A stretch of DNA of 9,523 nucleotides from Oceanococcus sp051252075 (GTDB lineage Bacteria > Pseudomonadota > Gammaproteobacteria > Nevskiales > Oceanococcaceae). How positions within the stretch are numbered: position 1 is the first letter of the stretch; the number at the start of each line of letters is the position of its first letter. Where the stretch lies: contig JBPOFU010000101.1 of the NCBI GenBank assembly GCA_051252075.1, positions 1 through 9,523 on the forward strand. Direction: 5' to 3'. The position numbers and the translations under genes were made by a program. Shown piece by piece: positions 1 to 4,227 of this stretch. The notes under the pieces were generated by a model. That model was not told the DNA's origin and ran no database searches. It was given only the letters and a program-made list of their open reading frames with translations.

Positions 1-705
1 TCCCAGCACCAACCAATCCTGCTCTGGCAACGTGGCGGGGCGGATTCGCTCTTGCCTTGGGTAGGCTTGCACTCGACTATGCGGCAGCAGAAACTCGACT
101 TCGTATGCCATCTGGTTGCGTACCTGGAACGGCTTTTCAGGGTTGATGGTATAAGTGCTATCAACGGATCTCATGGCGTCGAACAGTGGCATAGTCGTAG
201 CGAAAGACAAGCCTTCTTGGCCACACCAGGTGAGTTCGCAATCTTCGGTTGCATCGAGACCGGTTGCGAATCGATCCATGGCCTCCAGTTCGTATGCGGC
301 CATAGCGTTTGTTCCAACAGCAAGGACCGCCGGACCAAGCAATGCGCGACGGTCGCATTCGACCAACACGCGCGCAGCTGCATTCGCGATGCGAGGAAGA
401 CGTAAGGCTCGATACTGAGCAGCTAGTTCCGGGAATCGGGTTTTGGAACTCCTTGATCGTTGCTTGGCTTCATCGCGCGACGGCATTTCCTTGGCCGCCA
501 ATCTTTCCGTATCTGCATTGCGAGGCCCAATGTAATCGGCATTTCCCACCCGATCCTTGATTCGGTAGAGGTGCTCTCTTCCGTCTATTTTCTTCCAAGC
601 CAAGCGTCCGGCTTGATGAAACAAGGTTTGCTCAGCTGAAATCCACTCCTCATAGGCAACAGAGAGGTTTTCAATCAATCGAAGTTGTTCGTTGGTGAAG
701 GACAC
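1..705 (-). CDS. GSU2403-like nucleotidyltransferase-fold protein, 5' part, cut by left edge
   Basis: An uninterrupted frame of 235 codons runs from a GTG at 705-703 to base 1 without a stop, so the C-terminal part is outside the window. An in-frame TAA lies six codons upstream of the GTG, and no ATG or better-placed TTG occurs nearby, which fixes the start. Residues 1-115 are charged and helical. Around residue 129 comes a nucleotidyltransferase-like core: AVGTNAMAAYE (129-139), then ATEDCELTW (152-160), whose Asp155 and Glu157 sit where the metal-binding acidic pair of such folds is expected, then MPLFDAMRSVDSTY (172-185). This order (GTNA, then D-x-D/E, then an LL-x-x-VD-x-S/T-like helix) is what I know from GSU2403-type nucleotidyltransferase-fold proteins. 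Their biological role is not established. The AGGA just before the GTG is closer than usual. Family call is by eye; that the frame is coding is firmer. Confidence 0.72.
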   Translation of the reverse strand, partial: MSFTNEQLRLIENLSVAYEEWISAEQTLFHQAGRLAWKKIDGREHLYRIKDRVGNADYIGPRNADTERLAAKEMPSRDEAKQRSRSSKTRFPELAAQYRALRLPRIANAAARVLVECDRRALLGPAVLAVGTNAMAAYELEAMDRFATGLDATEDCELTWCGQEGLSFATTMPLFDAMRSVDSTYTINPEKPFQVRNQMAYEVEFLLPHSRVQAYPRQERIRPATLPEQDWLVLG

Positions 706-742
706 TATCCTGCGTCTCGTTTATTTACCAAATGCAGGATAG
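705..742. repeat. 9-bp inverted repeat covering the nucleotidyltransferase start site
   Basis: CTATCCTGC (705-713) and GCAGGATAG (734-742) are exact reverse complements separated by 20 bases. In the minus-strand transcript they would pair into a hairpin that covers the AGGA ribosome-binding sequence and the first base of the GTG start. It could also be a protein operator. The repeat is seen directly; any regulatory role is inference. Confidence 0.5.
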
Positions 743-767
743 CCCGCCAATGCCGTTGGAATACCAT
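705..767 (-). other. possible 20-codon leader ORF overlapping the nucleotidyltransferase start
   Basis: An ATG at 767-765 opens a 20-codon frame that ends in TAG at 707-705. The last G of that stop is the first base of the downstream GTG (TAGTG). A strong AAGGAGG (776-770) lies just before it, but only two bases separate it from the ATG, less than the usual 5-9. Termination-reinitiation coupling is possible. The short spacing and lack of any recognisable peptide make this tentative. Confidence 0.25.
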
Positions 768-837
768 GGCCTCCTTTGCGCCCACAACAGCCAGCTATGC
801 CTCTAGGTTGCCCCCGCCCTTCAACCCCGAAATGCTC

Positions 838-862
838 ATTGCTGATGCATCTATGCAGCAAT
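838..862. repeat. 7-bp inverted repeat, small hairpin
   Basis: ATTGCTG (838-844) and CAGCAAT (856-862) are perfect reverse complements around an 11-base loop. Neither side has a T-rich run, so it does not look like an intrinsic terminator. No role can be assigned. Confidence 0.3.
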
Positions 863-950
863 GACACTAGGTGAATATAGGTTGAGGACGGCAACGTTGA
901 ATTTTTATAGCACCGTGTGACAAAGCAGACTAGATGGCGTTCCACAAGCA

Positions 951-985
951 ATAAAAAACCGCGTTCAGATGAGCTCAACGCGGTT
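951..985 (-). terminator. rho-independent terminator of the acylase-to-FAD-oxidase operon
   Basis: AACCGCGTT (957-965) and AACGCGGTT (977-985) form a perfect 9-bp GC-rich stem with an 11-base loop. Read on the minus strand the stem is followed at once by a T run (TTTTTTAT, complement of 951-958). It sits 21 bases after the TAG of the FAD oxidoreductase gene, the last gene of the minus-strand operon. There is no T run on the plus strand, so it should act in one direction only. Confidence 0.88.
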
Positions 986-1006
986 CTTGATTAACACAGC
1001 AACTGA

Positions 1007-2380
1007 CTAGGCCACGCCAAACACTCGGCGCAAATGAGCATTCAAAAAACGTCCCCCGGGATCAAGTTGGTCACGCACCTTGGTAAATTCTTCCCAACGT
1101 GGGTACAAGGCCTGCAAATGGCTGGCTCCCAAACTGTGCAATTTGCCCCAATGCGGCCGCCCTCCATATTTCCAGAAAATCTTTTCTATCGCAGAAAAGT
1201 AGTCGTGATAGGACATTTCATAATGTTGGTGGATGGATATGGAACAGCTATCCCGCCCTTCAAACATGCTGATAGGAATGTCATCCGCCTTCACATAGCG
1301 GTATTCAATGGGAAACCATGTCCGCAGCTGGCGTTCATCAATGGCCTTTAAGATTTCACGCAGACAAGCCGGGCCATGTTCTGCCGGCACCGAATATTCC
1401 ATCTCATTGAAGCGCACGTCGCGAACATTGGCATAGATCTGAAACGAGTCCCCGACACGATCTTCAAATTCAGCTGTCTTGGCTATGAGATTCATCAAAC
1501 CGCGACGAAAACGCGGCAAATCACTGCCATATTTGTCCAGCTTGCGTATCAACTCTACATACTCACCGCCACCGTCAGGTCCTTCGACCTCGCCGATAGT
1601 CGAGGCGTCTTCGGTCTCGTTCAGCGTGATGGAGGCGGCATAATCAGAATGCGTCAAAACCTGCATTTCCCAATGCTGGTTGTCTTTCACCAAATTGGGA
1701 ATGTCGTCCAGCAAATCTTCAGTCTTTGCCAACCACATGCGTTCTTTCAAGCGAAAGGCCGAACGATTCTGCAGCTTGACTCGGCTGACGATGCCCAATG
1801 CCCCCAAACTGACCTTGGCGGCATTGAATACGTCGGTGTTGTTCTGCTCATCACAATCCAACAATTCACCATCAGCGGTGACTAAACGCAAAGCTTTGAC
1901 TTGGCTGGAATACGATTCGAAGTTGACCCCCGTGCCGTGAGTCGCCGTAGCCAAGGCACCGGCCAAAGTTTGATAATCAATATCCGCCTGGTTCGGTAAA
2001 GCCTGCCCCAATTGTTTCAGAGGTTCACCCATCATCGACATGGGTGTGCCGCCCCAAAAAGTGGCCTGCAGGGCATCGTTGTCGTGCTCAATCAATCCAC
2101 TCAGGCGGGCCAAGCTGACGATGCTACCTTCAGTTGGCACCAAGGGACTAAATGAGTGCCCGGAACCCACCGGTCGCACCACACCCGCTGCATTTTTAAC
2201 AAACTCCGCCAAGTCCGCTTCATTAGCTGGCGCGACACGCTCGGCTGGAATACACGACTGCGCTCCTGACCAATTGCGCCACGGCACGATGCGCTGTTTA
2301 GCCAGAGCCAAACTCGGTGTCGCAGCCGCGCCACTCAGCGCCGCCAGCTGCCACAAAAAATCTCGCCGCTTGATATTCAT
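1007..2380 (-). CDS. Tat-exported FAD-linked oxidoreductase, D-arabinono-1,4-lactone/alditol oxidase family
   Basis: The 457-residue protein opens with a twin-arginine signal (KRRDFLW, residues 4-10, then a hydrophobic stretch ending ALA at 25-27), so it should be exported folded with its cofactor. It belongs to the VAO/ALO flavoprotein group. GSGHSF (72-77) is the FAD loop whose His (His75) is the covalent flavin ligand in alditol oxidase and aldonolactone oxidases. GALATATHGTG (141-151) is the second FAD-binding stretch. IEYRYV (358-363) supplies Glu359 and Arg361, and HWGK (410-413) supplies Lys413, matching the substrate-site Glu/Arg/Lys of Streptomyces alditol oxidase as I recall it. The ending DPGGRFLNAHL is typical of the family. 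Expected chemistry is oxidation of a polyol or sugar lactone; the substrate is not deducible. Its ATG overlaps the cytochrome gene's stop by four bases (ATGA), implying translational coupling and perhaps electron transfer to that cytochrome rather than oxygen. Confidence 0.92.
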   Translation of the reverse strand: MNIKRRDFLWQLAALSGAAATPSLALAKQRIVPWRNWSGAQSCIPAERVAPANEADLAEFVKNAAGVVRPVGSGHSFSPLVPTEGSIVSLARLSGLIEHDNDALQATFWGGTPMSMMGEPLKQLGQALPNQADIDYQTLAGALATATHGTGVNFESYSSQVKALRLVTADGELLDCDEQNNTDVFNAAKVSLGALGIVSRVKLQNRSAFRLKERMWLAKTEDLLDDIPNLVKDNQHWEMQVLTHSDYAASITLNETEDASTIGEVEGPDGGGEYVELIRKLDKYGSDLPRFRRGLMNLIAKTAEFEDRVGDSFQIYANVRDVRFNEMEYSVPAEHGPACLREILKAIDERQLRTWFPIEYRYVKADDIPISMFEGRDSCSISIHQHYEMSYHDYFSAIEKIFWKYGGRPHWGKLHSLGASHLQALYPRWEEFTKVRDQLDPGGRFLNAHLRRVFGVA

Positions 2381-2742
2381 GGCGCCGTCACTTTTTGCCC
2401 GGCCATGTATTCAATTAAAGCCGCGAACTGTTCGTCGTTGCATTCCATGCACATGCCCATAGGCGGCATACCTTTGTAACCCGCCATAGTGTGCTCCAAC
2501 AACAGTTCCATGCCCTGCTCTACACGTGGTGCCCATGCTGTCAGATCGCCGGTACGGGGCGCGCCACCGGCACCATTGGTGTGACAACTGATACAGCTGC
2601 GATTATAGATTTCCATGGTCGCAGGATCTGCGTCCGCCATTTTCGCAACCGCAGCAGAAGACGTGTTACCGGATTGGCCACAGGCGCTGATGGCAAAAGC
2701 GGTTATCGCAGCCAGCACAGTTGTCGGCAGTATGGTTTTCAT
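2377..2742 (-). CDS. cytochrome c5-family lipoprotein
   Basis: This 121-residue protein has a short signal peptide ending in a lipobox, ISAC, with Cys21 as the predicted lipidated residue, so it should be membrane-anchored and face the periplasm. The haem site is CISCH (Cys50, Cys53, His54). GMPPMGMC follows, with Met92 the likely sixth haem ligand, and Cys98 and Cys101 form the second Cys-x-x-Cys that marks cytochrome c5 (a disulfide there). The stretch between, GAPRTGDLTAWAPR (60-73), is also standard for c5. Start ATG at 2742 is preceded by AAGGA (2755-2751) with eight bases of spacing. It lies 21 bases after the upstream lipoprotein gene and overlaps the FAD oxidoreductase by four bases. 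The likely role is single-electron transfer from that flavoprotein to the respiratory chain, by analogy with flavocytochrome pairs such as p-cresol methylhydroxylase; this role is inferred. Confidence 0.93.
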   Translation of the reverse strand: MKTILPTTVLAAITAFAISACGQSGNTSSAAVAKMADADPATMEIYNRSCISCHTNGAGGAPRTGDLTAWAPRVEQGMELLLEHTMAGYKGMPPMGMCMECNDEQFAALIEYMAGQKVTAP

Positions 2743-2763
2743 CTTGCTAGTCCTTGCTTTGGA

Positions 2764-4227
2764 TCAGGGCGGATTGAGCCCAAGTTTTTCTAAAAAATAC
2801 GGATCATCGAAATGCGCACGCCCGACAAACGCCGTCGCGTGACGCCCCCATTGACGCATTGCCCCTGGACTGGGCACTCCACTCGGCCACAGCCACCAGC
2901 GCTCTAATCGCTGCGTGCCCGCAATCAAGCCGTTGGGCGCGAACAAACTGCGCCACTGCCCAGCAGCCTGCTGAACACTGCGTAAATCGTCATAATCCTG
3001 AGGATACAAGACTTTAGCAGGCGATTGCGCCAATTTTTCTGCCGTTTGTGTCGGCAACACGCGCAACACATAGTGCGTTTCCGATTGCAGCACCACAGCA
3101 ATCTCATCCCAAGGCACTTGCCCCTGCGGGAACAATAAGGGTTCTTGAGCAACATCCTGATGCTGCATACGCGGCAGGTTCTGCGCTGGGAAATGGTAGT
3201 GATAGCAACCACAGGCATGCACCGTGTCGTGCATTAAAACTTGGCCATTGCTATCCAAAGTAACCCGCCACATCACTCCATCAATATTACCTGCATAAGA
3301 ATCCAGCCAAGATTGTGCAGGCCGCTCTGAAAACCATAGGGTGTAAACCAGTTGCGGTAGCACCTCTTGACCAAAGCGCGTCCAAACCAATTTGTAATGA
3401 ATAACGGGTTTGGTGGGATCAAAGCCGGGTTCTTGATCGCTGAAGCTCGGAAGCGGTGTCCCCGGGCGGTCAAAGTCTCCGTTTTCGTCAATCAGGAAGC
3501 TAGGCGCATGCTGCTCGAATAACATTTGCAGCTGATCGTTGCTGAGTTGCGGCACGCCTATGGCATCTCGCTCTTGTGCTTTCCAATCTATAGCCGGCGT
3601 CACTTTGTTGGCTGACACTCGCCATAAACGCCATTGCCCTTGTGCCGCGGGCAAGTCAGCAGAAAAACCTTGCTTAACCTCGTCGTGATAGCGCAAGACG
3701 CCCATGCGCAAAAACGGCATAGTTAGGGCGTAAGCACCGGCCGTTCGCGCCAGCAGCGAATAGTCATCGGGCACGGCCACAGCAACTCGTAGTGTTTGCA
3801 TCGCCAGTGGGTCGGCTAGCGTCTCGGCCATCAACAAACTGCCACATCGCTCAAGCTGACCTAGCTGGGCACCTGACCAAGCTTTGGCGTTTAAATTACT
3901 CAACTCGTAGCGACGCGCTTGCTGATCCAATTGGCGAAGTTGAGTTAACCAATCACCAATCTGCTTAGGCTGTAGTTCATCCGCAAAAGAAGCTAAGAAA
4001 CGATTACTACGCGCCCAGGGAAATCCGCCGACGCGATGCTCACCGGCGTCTTGCACCCCGGCAGCGATCACCGCTGCATCGGCCTGCTGAAATAAATCCA
4101 GACACGCACCGCCCCCGGCGACTGACAGCGTCACCGGGTGGCTGGCGCAAGCGCCTAAGGCGAGACTTAGACACAAAAAGCCAAAACGAAAACTAGGGCT
4201 GAATAGGTTCAAAACCAATGATTTCAT
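2764..4227 (-). CDS. uncharacterised lipoprotein with a conserved-looking HxCxCxHxH motif
   Basis: From ATG 4227 the product is 487 residues. The N terminus has one Arg (residue 14), a hydrophobic run and the lipobox LGAC, with Cys27 the predicted lipid-bearing residue. I chose this start because it gives a normal lipoprotein signal; the frame stays open up to a TTG at 4275, but that would put 16 extra residues in front. No strong ribosome-binding site precedes 4227, and TTG 4218 is a fallback. The gene overlaps the acylase 3' end by 35 bases. I do not recognise a named family. Notable parts are a region around residues 240-330 (LIDENGDFDRPGTP, then LVWTRFGQEVLPQLVYTLWF) and, at residues 337-345, HACGCYHYH, two Cys and three His within nine residues, which could bind a metal or haem. 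An isolated Cys pair or a disulfide is also possible. The gene sits between the acylase and the cytochrome in one transcript, so a shared envelope process is likely. Function unknown. Confidence 0.85.
   Translation of the reverse strand: MKSLVLNLFSPSFRFGFLCLSLALGACASHPVTLSVAGGGACLDLFQQADAAVIAAGVQDAGEHRVGGFPWARSNRFLASFADELQPKQIGDWLTQLRQLDQQARRYELSNLNAKAWSGAQLGQLERCGSLLMAETLADPLAMQTLRVAVAVPDDYSLLARTAGAYALTMPFLRMGVLRYHDEVKQGFSADLPAAQGQWRLWRVSANKVTPAIDWKAQERDAIGVPQLSNDQLQMLFEQHAPSFLIDENGDFDRPGTPLPSFSDQEPGFDPTKPVIHYKLVWTRFGQEVLPQLVYTLWFSERPAQSWLDSYAGNIDGVMWRVTLDSNGQVLMHDTVHACGCYHYHFPAQNLPRMQHQDVAQEPLLFPQGQVPWDEIAVVLQSETHYVLRVLPTQTAEKLAQSPAKVLYPQDYDDLRSVQQAAGQWRSLFAPNGLIAGTQRLERWWLWPSGVPSPGAMRQWGRHATAFVGRAHFDDPYFLEKLGLNPP

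Larger units (their letters stand above)
706..1006. other. intergenic region without a convincing gene
   Basis: About 300 bases separate the nucleotidyltransferase start from the end of the FAD oxidoreductase gene. It holds the inverted repeat and possible leader ORF next to 705, a second small hairpin (838-862) and a terminator (951-985). An 85-codon minus-strand frame (721-978) begins inside the terminator stem, has no ribosome-binding site and shows no recognisable domain, so I do not call it a gene. A TTGGCG and a TAAATA spaced 17 bases apart on the minus strand could be a weak promoter for the nucleotidyltransferase, but this would leave almost no 5' leader. Confidence 0.55.

Noticed and set aside
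52..418. Two plus-strand frames of 117 and 87 codons near the left edge
   Set aside because: The opposite strand holds a longer uninterrupted frame with nucleotidyltransferase-like motifs; these have no recognisable features.
838..862. Hairpin as a second terminator
   Set aside because: No T run on either strand and a weak stem.
706..950. Integron attC site
   Set aside because: No paired RYYYAAC/GTTRRRY core sites could be found on either strand.
721..978. 85-codon minus-strand frame as a gene
   Set aside because: Its start lies inside the terminator stem, it has no ribosome-binding site and its composition (many Gly, Cys and Arg near the end) matches no family I know.
1376..1885. 169-codon plus-strand frame
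   Set aside because: Antisense shadow of the FAD oxidoreductase, whose conserved motifs span the same bases.
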